DNA of 64,000 bases from Prauserella_A oleivorans (GTDB taxonomy: Bacteria > Actinomycetota > Actinomycetes > Mycobacteriales > Pseudonocardiaceae). Below are positions 33,449-42,657 of this stretch, one piece after another (the stretch's first letter is position 1; each line of letters starts with the position of its first letter). The notes beneath the pieces are model-generated. The model searched no databases. It had not been told where the DNA came from and worked only from the letters and a program-made list of their open reading frames with translations. The stretch is taken from contig NZ_JBHUNT010000001.1 of the NCBI RefSeq assembly GCF_042685745.1, forward strand, positions 558,001 through 622,000, given 5' to 3'. Position numbers and translations under genes: made by a program.

Positions 33449-36400
33449 TCAGCCGGCGGCCACGCTCGCCGCCGTGAAGGTGTCGCCGGGCATGGCGCGG
33501 CCGAGCCGCCAGGTGATGGCGATGGGCCTGCTGCCACGGTGCGTGACGTACGAGGCCTGGCCGAGACACAGGAACGGCGCGGTGCCGAGGTCGTCCACCT
33601 TGGCACGGCGAACGAACAGCACCACGTGGCTGCCGTGTGTGCGATGGTTGACGTACCGCTGCCCCGTCACCGAGTCGATCGACGTGGCATTCTGCGATTC
33701 CCAGTGGAACAACTCCGGACTGATCGCGTAGTCGCGATACATCGTGGTCGGCGAGAAATCTTTTTCGCTCTTGTGGAGGTTGACAAGCAGAATGTCGGTG
33801 TTGGTCTCCTCGGCCCACGCGACTCCGGAGACATGGTTGGCGACGGGACGGTCCAAGGAGGCGTAGCCGAACGCCGCCAGGATCTCTTCCCGCCGGTAAT
33901 GGGCGTGGCTTGCCAGCGGGACCTGCTGCAGACCGTTGCCCAGCGGCGCGGGGAGGCGGCGGGCCCGGTCGAGTCCAAACGCGACAAGTTCGGCGAGTTC
34001 CGCGCAGACCGCGGGATGCCGCCGAAGCCGCGCCAGGCCTGCCTCGTAGGAAGGGAACGCACCACGCTGTGGCCAGAAGGTGAAGAGCAGCATGCGAGCC
34101 AGTCGTCGTTGTCGCTCGCTCAGGTCGTGGTACGCGGGCCCGTCGGGGTTCGCCAGCTCGGTGTAGGCGCTCACGCGTTCGGGATCGTCGACGTGCGCGA
34201 ACGCCGAGACGCGCCGCAGCAACGCGTCCTCGTCCGGGCCCGCGGGGAGGGTGGGAAGACCGGCTTCCCGCCGCAGCGCCGTCCACGAGCCCTGGCTCTT
34301 GTACACGTCCGCCGGTTCCCGGCCCGCCTCGGTCAGGTAGCCCGCCAGGGAGAGATCGCCGTGTGATCGCACGTCCGCGATCAGTGCCCGCCTGGTGAGC
34401 CGCAACTGGGAGCGGACGTTGTCGAGCACAATCGTCTGCGCCACCCGGTCCAGCACCAGCTGCGAGCCGGACGGCAGGAACGGGAAACCCTGTTCGATGG
34501 CGCGTTCCAGACCACGCCGAGTCGCCCCGGTCAAGGCTCGATAGCGCATGTCGAAACGGAATTCCCTGCGGTGGTGGCCGATGAAGTCGAGCACGGTGAG
34601 CACCGCCTTGCCCGGAGAACGCCGAAGCCCTCGCCCGAGCTGTTGCAGGAACACGGTGGCACTCTGGGTGGGCCGCAGGAAGAGCACCGTGTCGACCTGG
34701 GGAATGTCGAGGCCCTCGTTGAACAGATCGGCCGCGAAGAGCACCTTCACCTCGCCCCGGGCCAGCGCCTCGACCGCCTCCCGACGGGCATCGGGACGGG
34801 TCGATCCGGACACGGCCAGAGCCTGGATGCCGGCTTCCCGGAACACCCGTGCCATGTACTCGGCATGCGCGACCGACACGCAGAACCCGAGTGCCCGCAT
34901 CCGGCCGACATCGGTCACCTTGTCGCGCACCTCGGCGAGCACCTTGGCCGCACGGGCGTCGTTTCCCGTGTACAGCGTGTCCAGGCCGGCGGTGTCGTAG
35001 CTGCCACGCGTCCAGCCGACCCGGGACAGGTCCACGTCATCGGCGACGCCGAAGTAGTGGAACGGCACCAGGAGATCGGCCGCCAGAGCGTCCCAGAGTG
35101 GCAGTTCGTAGGCGGCGCGGCCACCGAAGAAGTCGCGGACGTCGATACCGTCGGCGCGCTCGGGCGTCGCGGTGAGACCGAGCAGTTCCTGCGGACGCAG
35201 GTGATCGAGCAGGCGCCGGTACGAGGCGGCCTCGGCGTGATGGAACTCGTCGACCACCACGACCTCGAAGTGCTCGCGCGGCAACCGGTCCACACCGTAT
35301 GACGACAATGCCTGAATGCTCGCGAAGACATGCTGCCAGCGCTCCGGCCGGGCGTTGCCGACGTAGGACTCCCCGAAAGAACCGTCCATCATGGTCTCCC
35401 GGTAGGTCCGCAGCGACTGCTCGAGGATTTCCTTGCGGTGCGCCACGAACAGCAGGCTCAGGTCGCGTTGATGCAGCTCGCGGAGCCGTCGGTAGTCCAA
35501 TGCGGCCACGACCGTCTTCCCGGTGCCCGTGGCGGCGACGACAAGATTGCGGTGCCGCCCGTGCAGTTCGCGCTCGGTGTCCAGGGCCTCGAGGATTTCG
35601 TGCTGGTGCGGCAACGGACGGACTTCCAGCCCGGCCAGGCTGATCCGCGGCGCCGTGGCGGTCCGGCGGCCGGCGCGGGCGAGCGCATCGTCAAGCCGAT
35701 CGGCGTCCCGCTCCGGGTCGTAGGGCACGAACGCGCTGGAGGCCCAATAGGTGTCGAACGTGGCGGCGAATTTCCGCAGCAGTTCGGGCGTGCCCACGCC
35801 GGAGAGCCGGACGTTCCATTCCAGACCGTCGAGCAGAGCCGACCGGGACAGGTTGGAACTACCCACGAACGCGGTGTCGTAGCCGGAGTTGCGTCGAAAC
35901 AGCCACGCCTTCGCGTGCAACTTGGTGGATTGGTGCTCGTAGCTGATCCGCACGTCGGCGCCGAATCGGTGGACCAGCTCGTCGAGCGCTCGTCGTTCCG
36001 TCGCGCCCACATACGTGGTCGTCAGCACCCGCAGCGGCACCCCGCGCCGCCGCAGGTCGGCCAACGCGGATTCGAGAACGCGGAGGCCATGCCAGCGAAT
36101 GAAGGCGCACAGCAGGTCGACCCGGTCCGCACTCGCCAGTTCGGCGCGCAGCTCCGCCGAGAGCGACGGCTCGTCCGCGGCGTTGGTGAGCAGGGCGGCG
36201 TCGGCGAGTGGAGTCACCGGACGCCGTGGTGGTCGGCCGTCGAGCCGGTCGACGGGGGTCAGCGCGAGTAGTTGTTCCACGCTGCCGGGAAGCTGTTCCT
36301 CGGGTGCGCCGAGGAGGGCGAGGATGTCGTTGACCGTGGCGATCTGGCGAGCCGCCTGGGTCTGCTCGGCGAGTGCCCGGCGGACGACCTCGGCGACATG

Positions 36401-36538
36401 GCGGGCGAGCACCTCGGGTGTGTCGGCATGGTCGACGTCGGCGAAGTGGGGGCGCAGCCGGTCGCGTAATCGGTCGATCGCGGCGTTGAGGCGGGCGGTG
36501 CGGATTGCCTCGTGGATGCCGTCGGCGAGCTCGTCCAT
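33449..36538 (-). CDS. PLD-nuclease / SF2 helicase / DUF3427 fusion protein
   Basis: A 1029-residue protein. A single HKD-type phospholipase-D motif, 'STKLHAKAWLFRRN' with 'GSSNLSRSAL', lies at about residues 205-235. The helicase core follows with 'VVAATGTGKTVVAALDY' (motif I), 'VVVDEFHHAEA' (II), 'LGLTATPERADG' (III) and 'QLGRGLRRSPGK' (VI), to about residue 690. The last 270 residues form the DUF3427 region. This COG3886+COG1061 architecture is often met in defence or DNA-repair settings. No partner gene is evident, so it may act alone. Start at ATG 36538. Confidence 0.87.
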   Translation of the reverse strand: MDELADGIHEAIRTARLNAAIDRLRDRLRPHFADVDHADTPEVLARHVAEVVRRALAEQTQAARQIATVNDILALLGAPEEQLPGSVEQLLALTPVDRLDGRPPRRPVTPLADAALLTNAADEPSLSAELRAELASADRVDLLCAFIRWHGLRVLESALADLRRRGVPLRVLTTTYVGATERRALDELVHRFGADVRISYEHQSTKLHAKAWLFRRNSGYDTAFVGSSNLSRSALLDGLEWNVRLSGVGTPELLRKFAATFDTYWASSAFVPYDPERDADRLDDALARAGRRTATAPRISLAGLEVRPLPHQHEILEALDTERELHGRHRNLVVAATGTGKTVVAALDYRRLRELHQRDLSLLFVAHRKEILEQSLRTYRETMMDGSFGESYVGNARPERWQHVFASIQALSSYGVDRLPREHFEVVVVDEFHHAEAASYRRLLDHLRPQELLGLTATPERADGIDVRDFFGGRAAYELPLWDALAADLLVPFHYFGVADDVDLSRVGWTRGSYDTAGLDTLYTGNDARAAKVLAEVRDKVTDVGRMRALGFCVSVAHAEYMARVFREAGIQALAVSGSTRPDARREAVEALARGEVKVLFAADLFNEGLDIPQVDTVLFLRPTQSATVFLQQLGRGLRRSPGKAVLTVLDFIGHHRREFRFDMRYRALTGATRRGLERAIEQGFPFLPSGSQLVLDRVAQTIVLDNVRSQLRLTRRALIADVRSHGDLSLAGYLTEAGREPADVYKSQGSWTALRREAGLPTLPAGPDEDALLRRVSAFAHVDDPERVSAYTELANPDGPAYHDLSERQRRLARMLLFTFWPQRGAFPSYEAGLARLRRHPAVCAELAELVAFGLDRARRLPAPLGNGLQQVPLASHAHYRREEILAAFGYASLDRPVANHVSGVAWAEETNTDILLVNLHKSEKDFSPTTMYRDYAISPELFHWESQNATSIDSVTGQRYVNHRTHGSHVVLFVRRAKVDDLGTAPFLCLGQASYVTHRGSRPIAITWRLGRAMPGDTFTAASVAAG

Positions 36539-36600
36539 GCCGGAACCCTGCCATGCCGGTGCGTCCGCTGATCGCCGTTGTGACGACGTAACCTCGGCTC

Positions 36601-37254
36601 ATGGCCATCGAGGTATTGCTCGTCGACGACCACGAGGTCGTGCGCCGTGGGTTGCGTGACCTGCTCGGTGACGAGCCGGACATCAAGGTCGTCGCGGAGG
36701 CGAGCACGGCCGACGAGGCGCTGGCGGTGGCCCTGCATCTGGAGCCGGACGTGGCCGTGGTGGACGTCCGCCTCGGCGAGTCGGAGACCGACGGTGTGCA
36801 GCTGTGCCGGGAGTTGCGGGCACGGCCCAATCCGCCGTACTGCCTGGTGCTCACGGCGTTCGACGACGAGGAGGCCATGGTCGGCGCGATCATGGCGGGG
36901 GCGTCGGGGTATCTGCTCAAGCAGGTTCGCGGTCAGGACGTCGTCCATGCCGTGCGAGAGGTCGCCGCCGGCCGGTCGCTGCTCGACCCGGTGACCACGG
37001 CCCGCCTGCTGGACAAGATGCGCCATCCCAGCCCGCCCGACCGGCTGGCCGAGCTGAGCGAGCGCGAACGCAGCGTCCTCGAGCTCATCGGCCAGGGGTT
37101 GTCGAACCGCGAGATCGCCGAGCGCCTCTTCCTCGCCGAGAAGACCGTGAAGAACTACGTGACCTCACTGCTGGGCAAGCTCGGTATGCAACGCCGCACG
37201 CAGGCCGCCGCGTGGGTGGCCCGGCACACGGCAGAACGCCGCGAGCACCGCTGA
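36601..37254 (+). CDS. DosR/DevR-like NarL-family response regulator
   Basis: A 217-residue regulator. The receiver domain starts 'VLLVDDHEVVRRGLRDLLG', with phospho-acceptor D55 in 'VAVVDVRLG' and the Lys in 'GYLLKQV'. The C-terminal LuxR-type helix-turn-helix has 'FLAEKTVKNYVTSLLGKLGM', almost the same as the DNA-recognition helix of M. tuberculosis DosR, including the TVKNYV contact residues. It should therefore bind GGGAC-N4-GTCCC-like sites, one of which lies upstream of cydA in this window. TAACCT six bases before the ATG suggests a leaderless start. The likely kinase is at 41501. Confidence 0.85.
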   Translation: MAIEVLLVDDHEVVRRGLRDLLGDEPDIKVVAEASTADEALAVALHLEPDVAVVDVRLGESETDGVQLCRELRARPNPPYCLVLTAFDDEEAMVGAIMAGASGYLLKQVRGQDVVHAVREVAAGRSLLDPVTTARLLDKMRHPSPPDRLAELSERERSVLELIGQGLSNREIAERLFLAEKTVKNYVTSLLGKLGMQRRTQAAAWVARHTAERREHR

Positions 37255-37278
37255 GCCGCGGCCACCGAGCCGTGCCGG

Positions 37279-38238
37279 TCAGCCGGGCGCCGCCATCGCC
37301 GTGAGGCGGCGGGCGAGCCGAGCGGCGGCCTCACGCAGCTCCGGCGGCTCCAGCACCTCGGCCTCGTAACCCAGCCGCGCCACATGCATGGCGAGCCAGT
37401 CCAGGTCGTCGCCGCCGACGATGAGCACGCACCAGCCGGCGCGATCGTCCTCGACGCGGCCCACCTGCGGCGGCACCAGCCGGCGCACCCGGTCGGGCGG
37501 CGCGTGCAGGCGCACTCGGGCGAGGTGCCGGTACGGTGCCTCGGCCACCGACCGCTGCACGTACGCGGCCGCGTCCGGATGCTCCCGCGGCCGGAAGTGC
37601 CAGGTGGTCGCCACGACGTCGCGCATACGGTCGAGCCGGAAGGTGCGCCAGTCGTCGCGGTCGACGTCCCACGCCATCAGGTACCAGCGCCGGCCGGTGG
37701 CGACCATCCGCACCGGCTCGACGGTGCGCTCGCGCTCCCCACCCTCGCGGTCCGGGTAGCCGAACCGCACGCGCACGGCGTCGCGGCAGGCCCGCGCGAG
37801 CGTCACCAGCAGCTCCGCGTCGATCTCGATGCCGGGGCCGACCAGGGTGTCGGTGGCGCCGTGCACGGCCCGCACCTCCGCCCGCAACCGGGGCGGCATC
37901 ACCTGGTCGAGCTTCGCCAGCGCCCGCAAGGCCGCCTCGCCCGCGCCGGCGACCGTGCCGCCCGACGCGAGCCGGAGGGACACGGCCGTCGCGATGGCCT
38001 CCTCGTCGTCGAGCAGCAACGGCGGGAGCCGGGTGCCCGCGCCGAGCTGGTAGCCGCCACCGACGCCGGCCGTCGCGTGCACGGGGTAGCCGAGCGCGCG
38101 CAGGCGTTCCACGTCGCGGCGCACCGAACGGTCGGTGACGCCGAGTTCCCCGGCGAGCTCGGCGGCGGTCCAGGACGGCCGCCGTTGCAGCAGCGCCAGC
38201 AGGCGCAACACCCGCTCGGTGGTCGCCTCGACGGTCAT
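37279..38238 (-). CDS. WYL-domain transcriptional regulator
   Basis: A 319-residue regulator with an N-terminal HTH_11-type winged helix ('WTAAELAGELGVTDRSVRRD', residues about 22-45). A WYL sensor domain follows ('RRWYLMAWDVDRDDWRTFRL') and then a WCX C-terminal extension. WYL proteins respond to small ligands or nucleic acids. It points away from the divergent DinB/VOC operon, 61 bases distant, and may control it. Confidence 0.87.
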   Translation of the reverse strand: MTVEATTERVLRLLALLQRRPSWTAAELAGELGVTDRSVRRDVERLRALGYPVHATAGVGGGYQLGAGTRLPPLLLDDEEAIATAVSLRLASGGTVAGAGEAALRALAKLDQVMPPRLRAEVRAVHGATDTLVGPGIEIDAELLVTLARACRDAVRVRFGYPDREGGERERTVEPVRMVATGRRWYLMAWDVDRDDWRTFRLDRMRDVVATTWHFRPREHPDAAAYVQRSVAEAPYRHLARVRLHAPPDRVRRLVPPQVGRVEDDRAGWCVLIVGGDDLDWLAMHVARLGYEAEVLEPPELREAAARLARRLTAMAAPG

Positions 38239-38299
38239 GCGCTCATCGTGGCACAGATCGCGGAACGAACCTGTCCGCTATTGGCGGCAGGCTGAGCCC

Positions 38300-38884
38300 A
38301 TGACCGATCTGACCTGGAACTCCTTGCTCCGCGACCAGATCGCGTGGCACTGGACCAACCAACTGCGCGATCGCCTCGACGGACTCACCGACGACGAGTA
38401 CTTCTGGGAACCCGCGCCCGGTTCCTGGAGCGTGCGCCCGCGTGGCACCGGCACGGCACCGGTGCAGGCCGGGTCCGGCCCGATGACGATCGATTTCGCG
38501 TGGCCGGAGCCCGACCCGCCGCCGTTCACGACCATCGCGTGGCGGCTCGGGCACGTGATCGTGGGCGTGCTGGCGGTCCGCAACGCCGCCCACTTCGGTC
38601 GCGCGCCCACGGACTACCAGTCCTTCTCCTACGCCGCGACCGCCGGCGAGGCGCTGGCCCAGCTCGACGCGGAGTACGCCACGTGGCTGGCCGGTGTGGA
38701 GTCGTTGGGCGAAGCGGGTCTCGCCCGTCCGTGCGGCGAGGCGGAAGGACACTACGCGGAAAGCCCGATGGCACGCCTCGTGCTGCACATCCACCGCGAG
38801 CTGATCCACCATTTGTCGGAGGTGTGTCTGCTCCGCGACCTCTACCTGCACACCCGGCAGCAGACCCGACGGGAGGCGAGCTGA
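38300..38884 (+). CDS. DinB/YfiT-like metal-dependent protein
   Basis: A 194-residue four-helix-bundle protein. It begins 'LTWNSLLRDQIAWHWTNQLR', and metal-ligand histidines are visible in 'IAWRLGHVIVG' and 'HIHRELIHHLSEV'. The superfamily includes thiol-dependent S-transferases using mycothiol or bacillithiol; the substrate here is unknown. It is followed one base later by the VOC gene, so they form an operon. Confidence 0.82.
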   Translation: MTDLTWNSLLRDQIAWHWTNQLRDRLDGLTDDEYFWEPAPGSWSVRPRGTGTAPVQAGSGPMTIDFAWPEPDPPPFTTIAWRLGHVIVGVLAVRNAAHFGRAPTDYQSFSYAATAGEALAQLDAEYATWLAGVESLGEAGLARPCGEAEGHYAESPMARLVLHIHRELIHHLSEVCLLRDLYLHTRQQTRREAS

Positions 38885-38885
38885 C

Positions 38886-39323
38886 ATGGCCCGCGACGTA
38901 CAGATCACCTTCGACTGCGCCGACCCGGCCGCCCTGTCGGCGTTCTGGGCCGAGGCCCTGGGCTACGAGCTCCAGGCACCGCCGACCGGGTTCGAGTCGT
39001 GGGAGCAGGCCCTGGAGGCGATGAACGTTCCACCGGAGCGGCGCAACGACGCCTCGGCCATCGTCGACCCCGACGGTGCGGGACCGCGCGTGTTCTTCCA
39101 GCGCGTCCCGGAAGGCAAGCAGATCAAGAACCGCGTGCACCTCGACGTGCGCGCCGCGCCCGGGCTGGAGGGGGACGAGCGGATGGCGGCGCTGGAGAAG
39201 GAGGCCGAACGGCTCGTCTCCCACGGCGCCACCCGGCTCGAACGCTTCGAGCCCGCGCCGCCGCTCGGTGCGGGCTGGATCGTGCTGGCCGACCCGGAGG
39301 GCAACGAGTTCTGCCTCGACTGA
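38886..39323 (+). CDS. VOC-family (glyoxalase-like) protein
   Basis: A 145-residue protein with two beta-alpha-beta-beta-beta modules: 'VQITFDCADPAALSAFWAEA' and 'NRVHLDVRAAPG' through 'LADPEGNEFCLD'. It belongs to the glyoxalase-like domain group (PF18029 type) with no assigned substrate. The ATG comes one base after the stop of the DinB-like gene. The pairing of a DinB-fold and a VOC protein hints at detoxification of an electrophile, but this is only context. Confidence 0.83.
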   Translation: MARDVQITFDCADPAALSAFWAEALGYELQAPPTGFESWEQALEAMNVPPERRNDASAIVDPDGAGPRVFFQRVPEGKQIKNRVHLDVRAAPGLEGDERMAALEKEAERLVSHGATRLERFEPAPPLGAGWIVLADPEGNEFCLD

Positions 39324-39349
39324 TCGGGCCGGCGGGACACCGTGGGACG

Positions 39350-40951
39350 TCAGCCTGCGGTGGTTCGCCGGAGCAGCCGGTAGCCGTGCCGTTCGGCCTC
39401 GCCCGCTTGATCGGCGAGCGGGCTGCCGAACAGTTCGCCGCGCACGGTGTCACGGGCCCGCCGCAGCGCGGCGACAGCGGAGAGCACGTCGGCGCGAGCC
39501 CGGGCGAGGCCCGGCCGGTCCCCCGCCTCGAGTCCCCGCCTCAGTTCCGCGTTGGCCGCCTCGAGCGACTCCAGCGCCCTGCGCACCGCGGTCGCGTGCC
39601 GGTGGCGTCCGGGAACGACGACGGCGGCGAGGAAACCGACGAACGCGCCGAGCACGGTGTCGAGCACCCGGTCGGCGACGAGTCCGGCGGCGTCGGCGGG
39701 TGCGGGAATCGAGGCGAGCAGCAGCGTCAGCGGGGTCACGAACACCATCGCGGCGGCGTAGTTGCGGACGACGTAGAACTCGGCGCCGAGCAGGGCGATC
39801 ACCACGCAGGTGAGGACGACGGGCTGCGACGGCTGAGCGAGCAGGAGCGCGGCGCCGAGCACGGCTCCGGCGACGGTGCCCACGGCGCGCTGGACGGTCC
39901 GGTGCACGGTGTGCCGCACGTTCGTCGTCTGCAGCACGGCCGCGGCGGCGACCATCGCCCAGTAGGCGTGCCCGAACCCGAACCCGGCCGCCAGCAGCCC
40001 GGCGGCCAGCACGCCGAGGCCGACGCGGACCGTGCCGACGAACACCGCGGACGACGGCCGGACAGCCGAGCGCAGCATGCGTCCCCAGGCCGGCAACGTT
40101 CCCGGTGAGCGCCGGGATCCGGGCACCGGGCCACCGTGGAGCAGCAGCGCGCGGCGCCGCCGGCCCTCGGCCGTCACCGGGATGCCACGTATCGCCCGCA
40201 ACTCTCGTGCCCGCTCCCGGAGCGGGGCCACGGCACGAGAGCTGTCGTGGAGCACGAGGTCGGCGTCCACGAGTGCGGCCTCCAGACCGCTGACCTCGCG
40301 GCGCGCGGGCACGGTGTTCACGGCTCGCCAGGCCGCGTCGATGGCGGCGATCGCCGGATGCGGGTCGCCGGTCACGCGGCTGGTCGCCACGGCGTCGAGC
40401 GCACGCGCCACGAGAAGGCGAACCGGTCCGAGTTGGTCGACGAGCCTTCCGGACATGCCGACGAGCCACGCGACGGCGCCGCCGGCGGCCACGCTGAGCA
40501 GGTGCCACCCGACCTCGGACCAGGTGACGGGGAACATCGCCATCGTGCTGACGGCGAAGACGAACATCAGCCCGCCGGGCGGTCCGGAGCCGACGGCGTC
40601 GGTGAGCAACTTGGCGAGCGCGGCGAGCGCGGCGACGAGCACGACGATCGGCACCGTGCCCCAGCCGGCGGCCGAGGCGGCGACACCGGCACCCACCGAC
40701 ACCACCATGCCGAGGGCGACGCCGGCCAGCAGCCGTCCCCGCACCGCGAAGGGTTCGAACCGGGCATGGACGGCGGTCATGCCACCGAACGCGGCGGCCG
40801 CGCCCAGCTCGGGGTGTCCGAGCAGGACCACGACCACGAGCACCGCGTTGGCGCCGATGGTGGCGCGCAGGGCCGAGCGCAGTGCCGCGTCGGCCGGGCG
40901 GAGCTTCCACCATCCCCGGAGGGACAGGGCATCGCTTCGCAAGTATTTCAC
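39350..40951 (-). CDS. FUSC-family membrane protein (aromatic-acid-exporter-like)
   Basis: A 533-residue protein with two blocks of about six membrane helices, residues 25-165 and 325-460. A cytoplasmic region lies between them, and a helical C-terminal domain follows. The repeated 'LRSALRATIGANAVLVVVVLLG' and 'VRVGLGVLAAGLLAAGFGFGH' starts show the FUSC duplication (quoted as LRSALRATIGAN and VRVGLGVLAAG). Substrate unknown; efflux of organic acids or toxic aromatics is typical. The GTG at 40951 lies inside a palindrome that is a probable MarR operator, so the divergent MarR gene likely represses it. Confidence 0.82.
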   Translation of the reverse strand: MKYLRSDALSLRGWWKLRPADAALRSALRATIGANAVLVVVVLLGHPELGAAAAFGGMTAVHARFEPFAVRGRLLAGVALGMVVSVGAGVAASAAGWGTVPIVVLVAALAALAKLLTDAVGSGPPGGLMFVFAVSTMAMFPVTWSEVGWHLLSVAAGGAVAWLVGMSGRLVDQLGPVRLLVARALDAVATSRVTGDPHPAIAAIDAAWRAVNTVPARREVSGLEAALVDADLVLHDSSRAVAPLRERARELRAIRGIPVTAEGRRRRALLLHGGPVPGSRRSPGTLPAWGRMLRSAVRPSSAVFVGTVRVGLGVLAAGLLAAGFGFGHAYWAMVAAAAVLQTTNVRHTVHRTVQRAVGTVAGAVLGAALLLAQPSQPVVLTCVVIALLGAEFYVVRNYAAAMVFVTPLTLLLASIPAPADAAGLVADRVLDTVLGAFVGFLAAVVVPGRHRHATAVRRALESLEAANAELRRGLEAGDRPGLARARADVLSAVAALRRARDTVRGELFGSPLADQAGEAERHGYRLLRRTTAG

Positions 40952-40960
40952 TAGTAAAAT
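40945..40960. promoter_or_regulatory. Probable MarR operator ATTTCACTAGTAAAAT
   Basis: A 16-base palindrome with one mismatched pair, centred on ACTAGT, in the 44-base gap between the divergent FUSC and MarR genes. It overlaps the FUSC start codon. It is an AT-rich island in GC-rich DNA, as expected for a local repressor site. Confidence 0.65.
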
Positions 40961-40995
40961 TGTATGGGAAGAGCCCCAAGCAGAGGAGCCCGGGG

Positions 40996-41484
40996 ATGAG
41001 TGACCTCGTCGACAAGATCATCAGCCAGTGGGCGGAGGTCCACCCTGAGCTCGACACGTCCGGCCTGGCCGTGGTGGGCCGGGTGTTGCGGCTGGCGTCG
41101 TTGATCCGGCGGGGCACCGAGGACGTGCTGGCCGAGTACGAGCTGACGCGTCCGGAGTTCGACGTGCTGTGTGCCGTACGCCGCAACGGCGCCCTCACGC
41201 CGGGCCAGATCACGCGGGAGATGTTGTCGTCGGGCGCGGCGGTGACGAAACGCGTCGATCGGCTCGCGCGGATGGGCCTGCTCGTGCGGGAGCGGAGCAC
41301 GCGCGACCGCCGGGTCGCCCACATCCGGCTCACCGACCAGGGCCAGAACATGCTGGACGAGCTGCTCCCCCGGCACCTCGCGGCCGAGAACGCGATGCTC
41401 GCCGAGCTCACCGACGACGAGCGCGCCCGGCTCGCCCGGTTGTTGTCGACCATGCTCGCCACGGCCGAAGGGCGGCTCGGCTGA
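40996..41484 (+). CDS. MarR-family transcriptional regulator
   Basis: A 162-residue regulator with the MarR winged helix 'LTPGQITREMLSSGAAVTKR' and wing 'VRERSTRDRRVAHIRLTDQG'. The long N-terminal dimerisation helix precedes it. I placed the start at ATG 40996, because the extension upstream crosses the operator and the divergent gene. The neighbour is an efflux-type membrane protein, so it is probably a ligand-released repressor of that gene and of itself. Confidence 0.88.
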   Translation: MSDLVDKIISQWAEVHPELDTSGLAVVGRVLRLASLIRRGTEDVLAEYELTRPEFDVLCAVRRNGALTPGQITREMLSSGAAVTKRVDRLARMGLLVRERSTRDRRVAHIRLTDQGQNMLDELLPRHLAAENAMLAELTDDERARLARLLSTMLATAEGRLG

Positions 41485-41500
41485 GCCGCCCGGGTGATCG

Positions 41501-42643
41501 TCAACCCAGCGGCAGGTCGAAGGCGACAAGCGTGCCGAGGCTCGGCGAGGAGTTGACGAAGAACGTGCCGCCCGCGCCTTTCGCGCGTTCCTCCAGGTGC
41601 CGCAGGCCGCGCTTGGCGACGTCGCGGGGCACGCCACATCCGTTGTCACGCACGCGAAGCCGGACACCGTCGTCGCCGCGCTGGAGGCTGACGCGCACCT
41701 CGCTCGCACCCGAGTGACGCACCACATTGGACAGTGCCTCGCGTAGTGCGGCGCGGACGTGGTCGGCGCGCTCGGCGGGGATGTCGGCGAATTCACCGGA
41801 GAGTTCGAGCGTGGGCGGGTAGCCGAGCAGCTCGCCGGCGATGCGCACCTCGGAGCGGGCGGACTCGGCGAGGTCGGTGTCGGCGTGCCCGGGTTCGTCC
41901 GGCAGCGAGTCGGGCGAGCGCAGCTCCCGGACGGTGCCGCGGATCTCGTCGATCGTCTGGTCGAGCTGGTCGATGGCCTCGCCCAGCCGTGCCTCGTCGG
42001 CGCCCGCGAAGCGCCTGCGCATACGCCGGCGTACCCGGTCGAGCTGCATGCCCGCGGCGTAGAGGCGCTGGACGATCACGTCGTGCAGTTCACGCGCGAT
42101 GCGTTCGCGTTCCTGGTAGAGCGTCACGCGGTGCCGGGCGTTGGCGCCCTCGGCGAGCGCGAGGACGACACCGGCCTGGCTGGCGAACGCGGTGAGCAGG
42201 TCCACGGTGCTCGTCGAGAACGGTTCCCGGTCGTGCCTGCGGTAGGCGGTGAGCACGCCGAGTTGTTTGCCTCCGGTGCCGAACGGCGCCGCCGCGAACG
42301 GCCCGTAGGACTGGAGTTCCTCGGGCACGAACCGGGACGTGCGCGGGTCGCTGGTGACGTCGGCGGTGAAGACGGGCTCCTCCCCCGCGGCAACGCGGCC
42401 CGCGGCGGATTCGGCGGGCAACACGAGCCCGAGCAGGTCGGCGTCGGCGTCGCCGTGGACGGCTTCGACGGTCACGGAGCCGTCGTCGGAGCGCACCATG
42501 AGCAGTCCGAGGTCGGCGTCGGCGAGCTCGACGGCGTGCCGGACGACCGATCCGAGCACGACATCGGGGTCGTCGCCGGAGAGGGCCGCGGTGGTGATCT
42601 CGGTGGCGGCGGACAGTGCGCGAGCGGCGAGTGTGGGTTCCAT
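41501..42643 (-). CDS. DosS/DevS-like GAF sensor histidine kinase
   Basis: A 380-residue soluble kinase. One GAF domain fills about residues 20-165 ('AVELADADLGLLMVRSDDG' to 'ASQAGVVLALAEGA'). The HisKA_3 helix follows with the phospho-His in 'RIARELHDVIVQRLYAAGMQ', as in DosS/DosT, and the HATPase domain has 'ALREALSNVVRHSGASEV' and 'DNGCGVP'. Mycobacterial DosS has two GAF domains, with heme in the first; only one is seen here, so the ligand is unclear. The ATG is 14 bases after the cydDC stop, placing the kinase in the bd-oxidase operon. Confidence 0.85.
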   Translation of the reverse strand: MEPTLAARALSAATEITTAALSGDDPDVVLGSVVRHAVELADADLGLLMVRSDDGSVTVEAVHGDADADLLGLVLPAESAAGRVAAGEEPVFTADVTSDPRTSRFVPEELQSYGPFAAAPFGTGGKQLGVLTAYRRHDREPFSTSTVDLLTAFASQAGVVLALAEGANARHRVTLYQERERIARELHDVIVQRLYAAGMQLDRVRRRMRRRFAGADEARLGEAIDQLDQTIDEIRGTVRELRSPDSLPDEPGHADTDLAESARSEVRIAGELLGYPPTLELSGEFADIPAERADHVRAALREALSNVVRHSGASEVRVSLQRGDDGVRLRVRDNGCGVPRDVAKRGLRHLEERAKGAGGTFFVNSSPSLGTLVAFDLPLG

Positions 42644-42657
42644 CAGCAGTATCAAGC

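Noticed and set aside
38985..39000. GGTTCGAGTC-like T-arm strings as tRNA genes
   Set aside because: They lie inside conserved coding sequence (also near 40750) with no acceptor or anticodon stem around them.
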